A stretch of DNA of 64,000 nt from Lingula anatina. Its lineage: Eukaryota > Brachiopoda > Lingulata > Lingulida > Lingulidae. Made by a program: the position numbers and the translations under genes. Where the stretch lies: the NCBI RefSeq assembly GCF_001039355.2, contig NW_019775415.1, forward strand, positions 186,001-250,000. The letters run 5' to 3'. This document shows positions 1-12,160 of the stretch, piece after piece (position 1 is the first letter of the stretch; each line of letters opens with the position of its first letter). A model generated the notes under the pieces. It was not told the DNA's origin and searched no databases. It saw nothing but the letters and a program-made list of their open reading frames with translations.

Positions 1-705
1 TGGCCACAAAGGGTACAAAAATATGCGCAGTAGCGTAATCCCAGTTATAGATTTACGCAATGAAGCATTTTTATTGTACTTTAAGGTACCAAATAATAGT
101 GAATCAGGGAAAATGCAGTCGGGATTCTGTGTTTCAATGTATCCCTTTAGTCACTGAAATAGTGATATCAATGATGTTCAATGATGTTCAATGATATTCC
201 CTTTCTCTTTTGAGCAATATTCTGCTATACAAGATATCTAGCTTTTAATCAACGTGTTCCTTTCTTGAAATATTGAAAGATAGCACATTCCGTCTTGACG
301 TGCTTTGTGCACACCGTGGGCTTACCACGTAAGTCTCCAATACTAATTTCTATTTCGGGGGACGTTTTGAAAAAAAAGGGGAAACTGAAATAAATAACTG
401 TAATGGACCTCACAGAAGGAGAAAAAAAGGCATACCTACTCTTGTTGGGGAAGTCAATCGGGAGGAACCCACGTGATAAAGTGCTTCAAGAATTAAGGGA
501 CGCGGGTCATCTCCGGCCTACGCCTGAACCCTGGAACGTCACTTTGATTGAGTGATAAATTTTAGATGATATAATCAAAGCACCTATCTTCACCCACGAA
601 TGTTTTGCATTGTTTTCAAGTTTATGCCTCAACATTTCATCATTCAAATCATGCGCCTAATTTTTTCACGGTTTTTTCACGCCCCGTTCTGTAAATAAAT
701 AAATA

Positions 706-855
706 TTTTCTGACAGTCTTCCATATTATATTTGTTGATCCATCCTCCATTTTTTGACCGTCTTCCGACAGAAAAAAATTAGATACCCGTCAATGTAAAC
801 TTGAAAATCTTACCGTGTTCCGGAAGACTCAGAAGACGGCCTAAATCCACCCCTG
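706..855 (-). mobile_element. Truncated MITE, CAGGGG-ended family
   Basis: This matches the element at 20892-21059 in reverse orientation: paired tctgacagtcttcc and gaccgtcttccgacag segments and the right end cctaaatccacccctg. The other terminus is missing, so this is an old truncated copy. Confidence 0.6.
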
Positions 856-857
856 AA

Positions 858-892
<35 letters not shown>

Positions 893-998
893 CAATAACA
901 TTTATGATAATAATAATAATAATAATAATAATGAAAATAATTCATTTCTACTCCTTCTTTGTTATTCTTCTTTCTTTTTCTTCTTCTTCTTCTTCTTC
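856..998. repeat. Microsatellites (AAAT)n, (ATA)n and (TTC)n
   Basis: Three adjacent simple repeats: AAAT units at 856-892, ATA units at about 906-932, and TTC/TTTC units at 969-998. The first directly abuts the end of the truncated MITE. Confidence 0.9.
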
Positions 999-1652
999 AG
1001 TTGCACTTTCAGTTTTGGAATGTTTAATCTAAACCTGAAAATGTAGCCTATTACAAAATGTGATACATTCAATAGCACTAAATTCTGACAAAAAAAACAG
1101 TGTGACGCAATATGCTACCAATTTTTTTATTTGCACCTGCAGCGTTCTAAAAGGCAAGCCATTTTTGTCTGTTCTCGTTAAAAAATATTCAAGCTAATAG
1201 ATAGTTTTTCTTTCAATTTCAATGGCCCGCTAAAACTTTCATGCCCTTCAACAATAAAGCTTCTTATTAATATTTTCCCAAACGCGTTAACTCAATGAAG
1301 ATATGTTTCGTTCTATAGTCATCGCCTTCAGGAATATTTTTCGTCTTAAGCGTCTGCAGGCGTTTTCTAATTTCCCGTTCAACCAACCTATCAATATTTA
1401 ATCTCGCACACTTACAACTATGACAGGCACCACGTTAAGAAGTTCCAATTTTAATTACCAAGTCCTCTGAGAGATAATTACGCTGCTTGTAATTGCAATC
1501 GAACTTTTTTGAGATTAATTTTGGCACCAACAAATGTTGTCAGTCACCGATTTTGAATACACTCTCCTCTGCCAAAGACCCGTTGAAGACTGACGCAACC
1601 ATAGCGTGCGGCGTGGACTGGCAGTGGGTTGACACTGATGGCAACGAGAGAA

Positions 1653-1659
1653 TATAAAT
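1653..1659 (+). promoter_or_regulatory. TATA box of the GWamide precursor gene
   Basis: A TATAAAT element lies 55 bases before the ATG at 1714, so transcription would start near 1683 and the 5' UTR would be about 30 bases. The position relative to the start codon is what makes it convincing in AT-rich DNA. Confidence 0.6.
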
Positions 1660-1713
1660 TCCGTAACATACCTCGACTGTAGCCAGTTAGATCTCCACCA
1701 CCAGTGAGGAAAA

Positions 1714-2427
1714 ATGAAGTCGTTTTTGGTAATAGTCGAACTGCTTGTATACTCACTTCTCTTCTCATCTTGCTATGTGCAAGGCGGCGACAGATATAGA
1801 AGAAGAATGGGATGGGGAAAACGCAGCGAGCCACAAGTGAGCGATATTTCGTACCTGCTTTCGGCTGTCGATTCACTGTCTCAAAATCCTCCTGGCAATA
1901 ACGGCGATGATATGGATCGGCCAAATCGTGGCTGGGGAAAACGCTTCTCCGGCAGTGACATGGCAAGCACGATGGACAAACGAGGGTGGGGCAAAAGATC
2001 CACTACTCTCGACCTGGAAGAGGTGAAACGAGCGATGGGATGGGGTAAACGCTCTTTTTTCAATGAGTCCCCGGTCCGACGCGCTATGGGGTGGGGGAAG
2101 CGAGAAAGAGCACCAGCAGGGTGGGGAAAACGTAATCAAATTTTGGTCCCGGAGTTAAAAAAAGGCTTAGGCTGGGGAAAACGTATTCTCAAAAGTGACG
2201 ATGTCGCAGATGTAGAGGACGCCCCTCAGATGGACTACAACAGGCGTTTTCTCCCAGGAAATTCCTCCGCATCAGCAACAGACTTATCTTCTCCAGTTTC
2301 AAATAAAGAGTCCACGGACATAAGGGACAAATCAGCACAGTGTCAAAACAATATAGAAGCATTCTCTCGGATGCTGGACATGTTTGTGAAGGTGAGGAAA
2401 AATTCACTTTTACTAAGAAATGTTTAA
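1714..2427 (+). CDS. GWamide (APGWamide-related) neuropeptide precursor
   Basis: A 237-residue secreted prohormone. Residues 1-24 form a hydrophobic signal peptide. Seven GWGKR units follow (residues 33-37, 73-77, 91-95, 109-113, 126-130, 136-140, 153-157). In each, Gly is the amide donor and KR the convertase site, so each peptide ends in Trp-amide. Upstream basic sites predict MGW-amide, AMGW-amide (twice), GLGW-amide, APAGW-amide (needs cleavage at single Arg 132), GW-amide (after KR 89-90) and an RGW- or GW-ending form. The classic molluscan APGW is absent; the mixed N-termini resemble the GWamides of annelids and relatives. Spacers are acidic and the last 80 residues hold no repeat. In this family the peptides act as neurotransmitters or modulators of muscle, reproduction or ciliary activity. 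Start chosen because it gives the signal peptide directly downstream of the TATA box. Oddity: a good splice donor (AAG|GTGAGG, intron from 2395) lies 11 codons before the stop, and no AATAAA follows nearby, so the true C-terminus may be in another exon. Confidence 0.9.
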   Translation: MKSFLVIVELLVYSLLFSSCYVQGGDRYRRRMGWGKRSEPQVSDISYLLSAVDSLSQNPPGNNGDDMDRPNRGWGKRFSGSDMASTMDKRGWGKRSTTLDLEEVKRAMGWGKRSFFNESPVRRAMGWGKRERAPAGWGKRNQILVPELKKGLGWGKRILKSDDVADVEDAPQMDYNRRFLPGNSSASATDLSSPVSNKESTDIRDKSAQCQNNIEAFSRMLDMFVKVRKNSLLLRNV

Positions 2428-3568
2428 CCGATAGCTTCACTCAAAAACGTTTTACTTCTATAATTTCATAAAACTGCTGTACTCTACTTCTATGACTTTT
2501 GCACGGATGCCATTGCCTTTAAATGTGTAGAATGAAAGATGTATATCACCTCAACTTTAAATAAGCATGTTGCGTGTAAAGATGATAATAATGCAACAGG
2601 TTTCGGTAGAAGCACAGTATTCAATGTTTACTTGGAATTTCAAAATCAAGACACGGCCTTCTTCGCAAATCTTCTTGTCTCATCTTACGATGAAATTTTC
2701 CAATCAGTCCATTAATTTTACATATTACCTTCACTATAGATTTTGTTTAATTTGTTTAGGTTGAGAATTCATTTCGGTGATATTTGGAAATATTGCTTCT
2801 TGCATTTTTTACGGTAAAAGGTTCAAAAACTTTTCGATGTCAAAGAAGGTCTACCGAATTTCGACGAGTTTTGTTGATTTTCATTCGCAGATCGATGTCT
2901 TCTTCCCGCCTTTCCATGGCCGAAATCCTTTCCCATATCTCGCATTTTGGGCCCATTATGTGATCTCCATTCCTGACCTTTCATCAAACATCACAGTAAT
3001 CAGGGAGTCGTCTGCTCAGTAGCAGACACTTCTCTCCATTTTGGTTGACTCCCTCAAGGACCTGTGACGGTCTCCCGACAATGACGTCAAACTATAAAAA
3101 AAAAACTTATATTTTTGCTCATATGTGCGCATCTTTATCTAGGGAGGAATAATTCACTCTTACAGGATACACTCTGGGACAGGCTGATATCCATGTTTTA
3201 GATTCTTTTTAAATAGGAATTCGTACGAAAATGTCAAAACCGATTGTAAATTGGCGACTTATGACTAATTTTAATGGAGAACGGTGTCCCGATCGACTGA
3301 GTATGAGGTCATGGATGGCTCTCAGCGAAGTTGTTTTCATGGAAAGTTAAAGCCATTAACGTCATGTCTACTTTGCGCAGTAAATTAGTACATAACATCT
3401 TCCTTATCACCATAGACATAAATCCATGTCAACTATGAACGAAATGTGTGGATAAGAATGTGTTTGGTCAAGACACAGCGGATTAACTCATCCGCGATCA
3501 AATATGGCGACTCACTAAAAAGCTTTCCGCTTAATTCCCGATTAGACACTGAATAGATGCCCCGCTCA

Positions 3569-3851
3569 GTGGTCGCATTCACAACAGATGACCCGCGGTC
3601 TTTCTGATACGCAAACTAAATATGGACGACCCTACCAAAAAACAATACCAAATAATCCTTTAAAGATCCCCCTGCCTTCACATGCGCCTTCCCTGCAAGG
3701 GCCTAGCAATTACACCTCGAAGGCGAAATTTAATCCGTGTGAAGGCTGGGAAACCATTAAAGGATTAGGCGGTCTTGCTTTTATGTAGGGCCCGCCATAT
3801 TTGATCTGCGGAACAGTAGATCCGAGGATCATCTGTTCTGAATGCGACCAC
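3569..3851. mobile_element. MITE, GCATTCAGAACAG-ended family, full copy
   Basis: Terminal inverted repeats gtggtcgcattcacaacaga and (reverse complement of the right end) gtggtcgcattcagaacaga bound a 283-bp element with no coding capacity. Related copies lie at 36300-36541, 49317-49559 and 56848-57098. Bases 3475-3560 look like a fragment of a second, related element (compare 47740-47800). Confidence 0.7.
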
Positions 3852-4829
3852 TGTTGTACCACACTGTCAGGGATACATGTATACCGGTTCCCGATTCACA
3901 ATCGACTACTTGGCGTTTGAACACCTCAAGCCTTAATTTATCCCCATGGTGGCACTTATCGATAGTCAGTGCCGTTCCATCACACTTCATCGGTAGGCAG
4001 GCGTCCTAACCTCACGTAAGTTCTTGTTAATAGACTATAAGGTGAACGTTAAGAATCAATTTATCCGTCCCCGCGTTCTACTGTGATAATTCCTTCACTA
4101 ATTAACCCGTATCAGTAGGCCCTATTTTGGGATATCTAGATATTTATTTTTTTTTCATTTATATTGCCATTAGCACTGTGTACAGTTTAGTGGCGTTTTC
4201 TTCCTTTCTTTCTTTTCGTAGTACATAGATTATTTGTGTATATTTATTTTGTATTTTATGTTTTTTTAAAGAGAGTTTACAATGCAAAAATAGTTTCCTC
4301 ATTTTCTCTCTCTTTGAAGAACCTTTCAAATTTTATACGATTTACACCGGTCACCTTTAAAAGAGTATACTGTAAGTGCTTGAAAATTTCTCAAAGTCAT
4401 ATTTTAATGCCTACATACCCTTCAAAGTTACTTATCGTTTTTAAGGTTGGAAAGATAAAACCCCTCAAAGTATCTTGTGTCGATGATATTTCCTTTTGAA
4501 ATGTGCAGAAAGATAGAGCTGTCTTATTTGTAAGTAAGGCGTTAAGAGCTGAATTACTAGATTAGAATTGATAAAAAATCAAACTTTAGGGGCGGGTCAA
4601 GCAAGAAATCTTGAGAAATATAAAATTGCTTTTAAAATTTTAAAAATTCGATTTTCGGATACATACCGGATAGCATACATTTAAGTTCATTCCCAGCATA
4701 GAACGTTCTATTTCCCGCCACGCTTTGTAAACTTCGCATTAATTGGGATGAATGTGGCGTTGCCAGGCGAAAAAGGGTTAGGCTGACATTATGCCCAGAG
4801 GCAGGCTATTGTGGTTAGTTGGGCAGGTC

Positions 4830-4847
4830 GGGGGGGGGGGGGGGGGG
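4830..4847 (+). repeat. Poly-G tract
   Basis: Eighteen consecutive G followed by a second G5 run; a candidate quadruplex-forming and error-prone tract. Confidence 0.9.
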
Positions 4848-7800
4848 CTTGGGGGAAGTTACAGTGGAGGCCATAGTGGAGCACATACAGGTACCTTTCA
4901 TATATCTTACCTTCCATAATACGAATATCTCAGTCAGTGCATATCAATGCAGGATATAATTCTACGACAAAACCTCAAACTTGTAGAAACTCACTACAAT
5001 CGTATGAACTGATCCCCTGTTTATTTTTTTCCAGATATTGACCTATGAATCGTGTGATTTAGAGAGGGAAGTTATTAGTAAAATGCTTGCCCAAGTACGA
5101 ATGAGCTTGTTAATAGACTAAAAACAGGTAAGTTACAACAAGACAATCGTGAACCAATACAATGTTTTTGTGCGTTACAATCAAAATTTAATGCCAAGTT
5201 TAATTATTTTAAGTCGTGCTTTAGGAAGGAAACACTTGCTTGCGACCCTTATTTTCAATGCTATTCCACAAGAAACGAATACGAGGCTCCAATTCTACAT
5301 GACTACTATCGTGGTGCCATCTGGTGGTCACTTTTCTCCCGGTGTTTTAAAATAAACTGAGGTTCCAATTCACAGAGAGTCCACCATTCATACAGATTTG
5401 GGATAGCGTGAAGTAATAGTCAAAATCTAGAATGGCACTTACCTGAACAAATCAATGTGTCACATGGGACTCCCTCTAACTAATAATAATAATAATGGTT
5501 TTATTTACGTCTCACGTTTAAAAATAAAACCCACCCTACTGAGGCTTATGAGAGGGTAAAACCTGAGAAAATACAGTTGAAATTCATAAAAGCTCTTTAA
5601 AATAAAATTACCTATTAATTTAACATAAAAAAGAATATGCTATATAAAACTTTTCAATCCATCTCGTCTGTATCAGATTTACTTCTCCTCCACATCATTC
5701 TGTGTACGTTTTTACTGTCTAAATTGTATCTGGTCATTTTGCATGAAAAATTTAAAGTTTTCATTGTCATTGTCACGTCACCAGCTTACCTCATTTCTAA
5801 GTTAACTGGACAGAACAGAATACAGTGGACGGGATTGCACGGGTTGGGTAAAAGATTAGCGCGTGGGAGTTAGGCCTCAATATTTCGTTTCAATTTTTAT
5901 GTTTGGTCTGATAATTAGACCTACCTGTATAACATCTTATGATTGTTATCTTTTTTTAACTTCTGGTGAATCCAATCTTCCTTCTAGCGGCAATCTATAT
6001 GCAATTGGCAGTAGGCCCTACATCACCAGCTTGATCCTTATTTCCTTTAATTAGATATTTGTGAATATTAAGAAAGCTATAATCAAAACTCGACAAACTA
6101 AATTAATAGTAGCGTTATCAAGAATGGGAGCAAAATGTTGTGCTTCCTCAAATTTCTTTTATTTTTTCCAGGTTCCCAAGGATATGTCGTATTTCCCATC
6201 ACCTTCAGCCTTGTGGTAAATTATTTTTAATCTTAAAATCTACGAAACGAATGGTCTCAAACAGTGGTGTACTTGAAACACTATTACCTCGCTCTCAAGA
6301 GTATTTTTCAAGACTTCTTATGTGCATGACTGTACACTCGCTGTAATTAGCACAGGGGAGAACCACGCAAAAGATAATCAGACTGAAAAGAAGACTGCTA
6401 CATTTTCTTGCTGCTGTTGATAAAGTTACAGGAAAAAAACAGCAAAAGTTGATATAGAATTAAGTCTGTTATTATTTCAAAGTATGGACTAGACTTTCAT
6501 GCATGTAATCTTAATCATGCAGATTTCCCTGTTCAATCGATGCGCTCTATCGTAAATTCGACTGTCACTTAGACAACACTAGGTGATTTCTTGTTGACTG
6601 AGCACATGATCGTGTCGTAATTATTCATCAGGTTATTGAATTTGAACTTAAGTTCACTCTCAAGGGTGAACGAAACGGTTGAGCGAAAGGTATGTCAACA
6701 CGTGAATCTATAGAAAATAAAAGTTTCCACATGTTAGATGCTGGCGATTCACGTGTTTGTCTACACTGCACCATGTAGAAGTACAAGCCCTTGAACGAAT
6801 CAACCGTGTTCGTATATCTCCATTGTAGTCTCCTTTGTGATGGCTCACAGTAACAATACTCTCTATCTGGGTGACAGTTTCCTCCTTTCCACGCCAGGGC
6901 CATTCAGGGACCCCTCTATCTTTGGTTTCCCACAGACATCGCTGGTTTACTCTTTTCCCTCAAAGTTGTCCCGAATTTCCAAGTTATTTATGTTGTTGGG
7001 TATATAATTCGCTTAAATACCAATCTCAGTAATTAAAAAAAAATAAAATTGATCAATGTGTTAAATCAATAATACAACATGTGTGAACATAGTCCTCCCG
7101 CTTTTTTTTTTTTTTGACCACATCCTTCGGACCTTTCACCGTCTTTTCAAAAGGACTAAAGTAGAACACACCAACGGTGCCCTTTGTTCGAGACTTAATC
7201 ATTCCTCTTGATCATCTGAAGGAGATACAAAGTAAATAATCAAGACTAATGTATTGATTGTCTTGAAAATACTTACTTTTTGTAATAAGATGAAATTAAA
7301 CTGCTTGTAATTTGACTTGCATGAGATCTTAACACATAACTATACACGTTTCAGATCGATAAATTAAACACTATCCTTGTATAAGATGACGGTATCCCTA
7401 TCTCAAAATATTTAGATAAAAATACCATCATAAACAACATGGTTCGTTAGCCTACTAGGCCCAAAGGAATAATTAGATTGTAATAGAGAGTGCTAATTTG
7501 AAAATTTTCTCTCGGGTTCTCACCATGCCCTTGCGACCGATTAATAAAAGAGAATGAGTTAGAGTGGCCATATCTTCGAATGATGTAATCTATGCAGGTG
7601 TATGAAAGAATGATGGTGTTATTTGTTAGCGGGTCAATGAAATGACGCTAAACATTTTCACAAAGACGTAATAAGATGGACCATTTGTAAAACGAAGTGT
7701 AGGAAAATACAACTGGAATCGATTGTAAACTTATGATAAAGTATGAACAGGCGTTAATGATGGAGTTTGTGACGTCGATGATTTGCGCCACGCTTCCGAA

Positions 7801-7861
7801 TGAAATATATTTTGCAGGAAATGTGACAGAATCGATTATATCGTATTTGCTTTTTCAATAT

Positions 7862-8040
7862 AAATAATCTTTATTGAGCACTAAAATGTGTACAAGTTAC
7901 ATTTTACAGGCTCTCTACTCTAATGATAATAACTTTATAACAAATATACAAAACTATACAAATACTTATAATATAATAATAATAATTTATTCGAGCATTA
8001 AATGTAACAGTTACATTTGTTAGCCCTCTATACTACAAAT
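7862..8040 (-). mobile_element. Retroposon-like 3' ends with ATT-type tails (two copies)
   Basis: Two neighbouring segments (about 7862-7925 and 7975-8040) share tattgagcact / ttcgagcatt, tacatttt and the gctctcta / gccctcta motif. They match, in reverse orientation, the segment at 10215-10290 that ends in an ATT repeat. The shared end plus trinucleotide tail suggests 3' ends of a non-LTR retroposon or SINE. Confidence 0.45.
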
Positions 8041-8985
8041 AGATAAATAAATAAATAGATAGATATCACTATGGATTACTACTAATACAGTGATTAAAAA
8101 TACTTTTTACAATTGTAAATAGGTCAATACACTGGGAGAACACACATTTTACTTTTATAGGCTTATAGCTATATGTATCTAATGTGGCATGCTTATGGTA
8201 CATATAATATAGCAGGAAGAGACTACTTCAGTGTGGCAGATGCTCATTTCTTTTCGAAATTGCCCTCTGGATGTATTTACCAACAGCGTGCAATATTCTT
8301 TCTCATTTTCTGGGCTTATGGAATGATTACTGGGAAGTAGCACAGAAAAAACGACAATTGCTATTGATGGGTGTATCGTTTTTTCAAATTAAAGTTTTTT
8401 TAAAGTAATCTATATGTCCTAAGTTTACTGTAGTCAATATATATATATATATATTACGTCAGAAATTGCGTTCAGTAGCTTTCATTCTAGTTATTTGAAA
8501 TAAGTTTCCCACGCTCAAAACTGAAAAGATCAGTCCTGTTTCCGCTTTATTTAGAGTATGGTATGACAAGAAAACAAAAAGTTGTTTGCGTCGCCTTTTT
8601 TGATTGCTTTGCACCCTGCTTGGGCGCGTCTTCACAGCTTCGTCGTTACTCATCACTAATTAAGTGTTAATGAATGGCGGCTTTGTGGGATTGTGTAACT
8701 TGATGGACAGGGACGAGCTTCTGGAAAATTAACACTTGCGTTTAAATGACATAGGTACTGGTATCCAAGAATTTACGTGCAACTTGAACGCTTTTCCATA
8801 TCTTCCGCAGCAGCTAATTGCCTCTTCTAACAACAGCTTAAAATCGGTGTATATTACCAGGTATATTCTACTTTGTTTTCAGCTGTTGTTGGAACAGCCT
8901 ATTGTTATAAGAATAAGGGGATCAGAAACATAGAAAGGGACGATAATCAACAAATTGCCAGAGTGAAAAATTAAAAACTCACTTA

Positions 8986-9027
8986 CCCCCCCCCACCCCA
9001 CCCCCAACCCCCGACCCCCCCCCCCCC
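8986..9027 (+). repeat. C-rich tract
   Basis: About 42 bases made almost only of C with single A or G breaks; G-quadruplex potential on the minus strand. Confidence 0.85.
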
Positions 9028-10214
9028 GGAAACGCACGTTGGACAAATAAGGTGATCTTATCTAACTATCATTAAGTCCAGGTGTCAACGGTCAAGTACA
9101 TGTACCTACGGCTACTCAGTAATTAAGCTTCTGGTGCCTTTCACGGATTTATCTGATCATCAATCTACTCTACCTGCGTCAGTCTTATCGATTTAATCAG
9201 AATCCGAAGGTAGGCGGAACGTGGGCTACCAATCAACAATTAATCCTAGACTTGCCTAATATTGATTGAGGTACCCGGGGTCTTACTGCGGATCGTTTAA
9301 GATGAGGCGCACCAGTAGCCGTGTAATGTTAATTGGCTTAGCCAGAGTCAAAATGAACGTACGGAGTTCGATAAAATATGATTTCAATCAACATAATAAT
9401 ATTTTAGCGATCCTACAGTAAGATTATGCGTGATCTTGGTGCGAAAAACACATTAAAATTTGTAGCACACAACGGTTATAACTCTAAATTGAGTTTTAAT
9501 ACACATTCATCCTCGATAGGTCTTACTTTTTAATTTTTACTAGATTACCTAAGCCGAGTTTGCATCCGTTGCATTATTGTCTATATTTTGATTTTTAAAG
9601 CAGAAATATTGATAAAATCTCAAAAAGAGAAAACGACAATATGAACTAATAAGGCGACAAATAACCCTTAGTAAAATCTCATTAACAAGATTAACAAAGC
9701 AGCTAAACCTAGTTTAAACTCAGGCAAACAATCACCATCTTTCTGATCTTTTCCTTGATCCATATTTGTTTCTTGCTTCAAGCTCGTTTTTTTCTTTACA
9801 CGGTATCTCTGTTGTTCACAAAGTTTTGAACTTATTTTACAGGTGTGGTTCGTATTCTTCCAAGACAAATGAAATGGGAATAATTAAATGTGCCTGTTCA
9901 CAGTACTGTACAATACTATATTGATTTAGTGATAACTGGTCATTTTACCAAACTGTTATCAACATTGAAAGGTATCTACTATTGCTGTATGATTCATAAG
10001 ATGGGCATTTCGCTGACCAACTCAGGCTGATTTTCATCTTTTGCCCTTAAAAGAGACAGGTAGTGAAAATAAATAGGATGCTGTCGTTAAGATGCATCTC
10101 ACCTGCATATTAAGAGAATGTATATTGTGTAACATTATATAAGTATAATTTTTTTTCTCTCTTTCATTTACTTACTATCATTACTATCTTTTCGTATGTA
10201 TAATGTATAGTAGT

Positions 10215-10290
10215 TAGAGAGCCTCTAAATGTAAAAACATTTCAGTGCTCAATAAATTATTATTATTATATTATTATTATTATTATTAAA
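10215..10290 (+). mobile_element. Retroposon-like 3' end with ATT tail
   Basis: Motif gagagcctctaaatg, then atttcagtgctcaataaat, then an ATT repeat. The same order, reverse-complemented, occurs twice at 7862-8040. Parent element not identified. Confidence 0.45.
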
Positions 10291-12009
10291 AAGACAACTT
10301 TTGCACAATGTTAACTGATCTTTGTTGCTTGCGAAAAGTATTTGTTCGAAACACAAATAAAACAGACTCAAGTTTAGGAAGGCGTCCATGCGAAAACGAA
10401 GATAGGAAAACAAAAACTAGTGTACAGCAAAACATGGCACAAGAACAGCCTACACGTCAAGTGTAAAGAAAATTAAAATTTCTCCACGCTTATACAGAAA
10501 CCTCATTTCATTTCCACGTATAAGACTTATCTTTCAAAAGACGTCAAATATATTTTCCTTTGTAAAATTAACACCTACAATTTTTAATATCGATTGTTAG
10601 AATAAAAATTTCAAATTGATATGTCCCTACGTATTTGTTAGCATGTTAAAAATTATAAATCTCTTTCCCACGGTCAGAAAAGGAAAAGAACAGTTAATTT
10701 CCGCTGAGACCTTTTCTCCATTTTAAAGTTAATAATCTTTTATTTATTTATCTATATAATTATTGACCTAGCCGAGATGATTGCTACATTGCAAGCATGA
10801 GTTAGGCCATGTTGCGTAACCCGTCTGTTTCGTATTAAACGAAATGGAACGGATCAGGATGAGAGCAGCACCCTGAAAATACAATTTTTTAAATCTTGCC
10901 TACAAATGAGAGATTTAAAAATGACTTTTTTTAAAATAGCTATAAGAAATTTTGTTAGTATTTTAAAATGTTACACTTATTCCATCATATAAACTCTCCT
11001 GCAAAGTCCGTATGAATCAAACTGTAGCTTATCCCAATCCTCTGGTACATTGATGAAGTAAACTGGTTCTCATTTGATACAATAATCAAGGAGATTTTCT
11101 TCAAAATTAAAATTGTCAGTAATTTGCCAATACGTGTCTCGGTCTATTTTTTTACCCCCCTCCCCCTTTGTCAAAATTGTGACAAATCTAATATTGCCTT
11201 ACATATTTTATAAATCAACGTTAAGTTAATCTTGTTTCTTTGCACGTAATATCTATCTCACACATGCCTTCAGGGGGGAAGGGGGGCATATATTGCTTCT
11301 TCCATCATGGTCTTTAATTTTTTTTTTAAAGAAAAATATATGCATACGCAAGGTGTGCAACATCATTAACGGCTTTACAATCACAATGAGCAACATGTTT
11401 CAACATCCTAATCTCAAGGCATCAAACTGTATTTGTTTCAGGGGGTCACAGAAAATAAAATCATGATATTTTCCCCCTTTCACAAAATTACACAGTATAT
11501 GCTAGATACTAACTGTAAACATGATAAAGCAACATATTTAACAGCAGGTATTTCAAAAATTTCGAGGAGCATCTAGTCTACCTTGTTTACACCATGGAAG
11601 TATATGAATATACTTCCAAGTACTTCCATGTTTACATACACCGCAAATTGAAGGAACCTAATATAACAGGTGTCTCTTTCAAGGCAGTAAATTTATTACT
11701 TGTTCATCCTTATATCGAACTTTCATTAGCGTCCGTTATACAACTTCTCTTTATTGATCACTAGATGATTGACAAGTGCAAGCCAATTAACAGAATCTTT
11801 ATTGTTAAACCACGGCCATCTTAAACTGTTTGGGTAGGAACATGGAGTAATAAGTAACTTGATTAGAGGGGGGTAGTATGTGTTTTCTAGTCTGTATTTT
11901 TATAACCTCTGAAATTACGCCAGGTGAACCACTCGGGGTACAAATTTATTTCCTATTGTGTAAAGCCTAGCGTACATGTATATGTGGTGGTCTACTCATT
12001 GCAATATCA

Positions 12010-12160
12010 GGCTCTGTCGAAGCTGGGGGGGGTGGGGTGGGGGTGATGATGGGACGAACGAACCACCCTTTTGGCGGGGAAAGGTCCACTCTGAGTAAAA
12101 TGTGATCTTGGTACACGAAGCTTTATTTATTTGTTTATTTTATTTATTTATTCTTTTGTG
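12010..12160 (+). mobile_element. MITE-like fragment, ACCACCCTTTTG family
   Basis: The stretch with gaacgaaccacccttttg and ggaaaggtccactctga matches segments at about 27690-27878 and 45504-45669, where similar cores sit between gccaggg-type and tgcccctga-type ends. Here only part of the element is recognisable. Confidence 0.5.

Larger units (their letters stand above)
1..1640. other. Upstream intergenic region with repeats
   Basis: No convincing coding exon on either strand. It holds a truncated copy of the CAGGGG-ended transposon (about 706-855), tandem AAAT/AAT repeats (856-932), a TTC/TTTC run (969-998), and otherwise AT-rich sequence leading to the GWamide promoter. Confidence 0.6.

Noticed and set aside
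5637-5873. Frame ending GLHGLGKRLARGS that looks like an amidated peptide with a hydrophobic start
   Set aside because: A single GKR motif just before the stop, an unconvincing leader in AT-rich DNA, no promoter, and no match to a peptide family I know.
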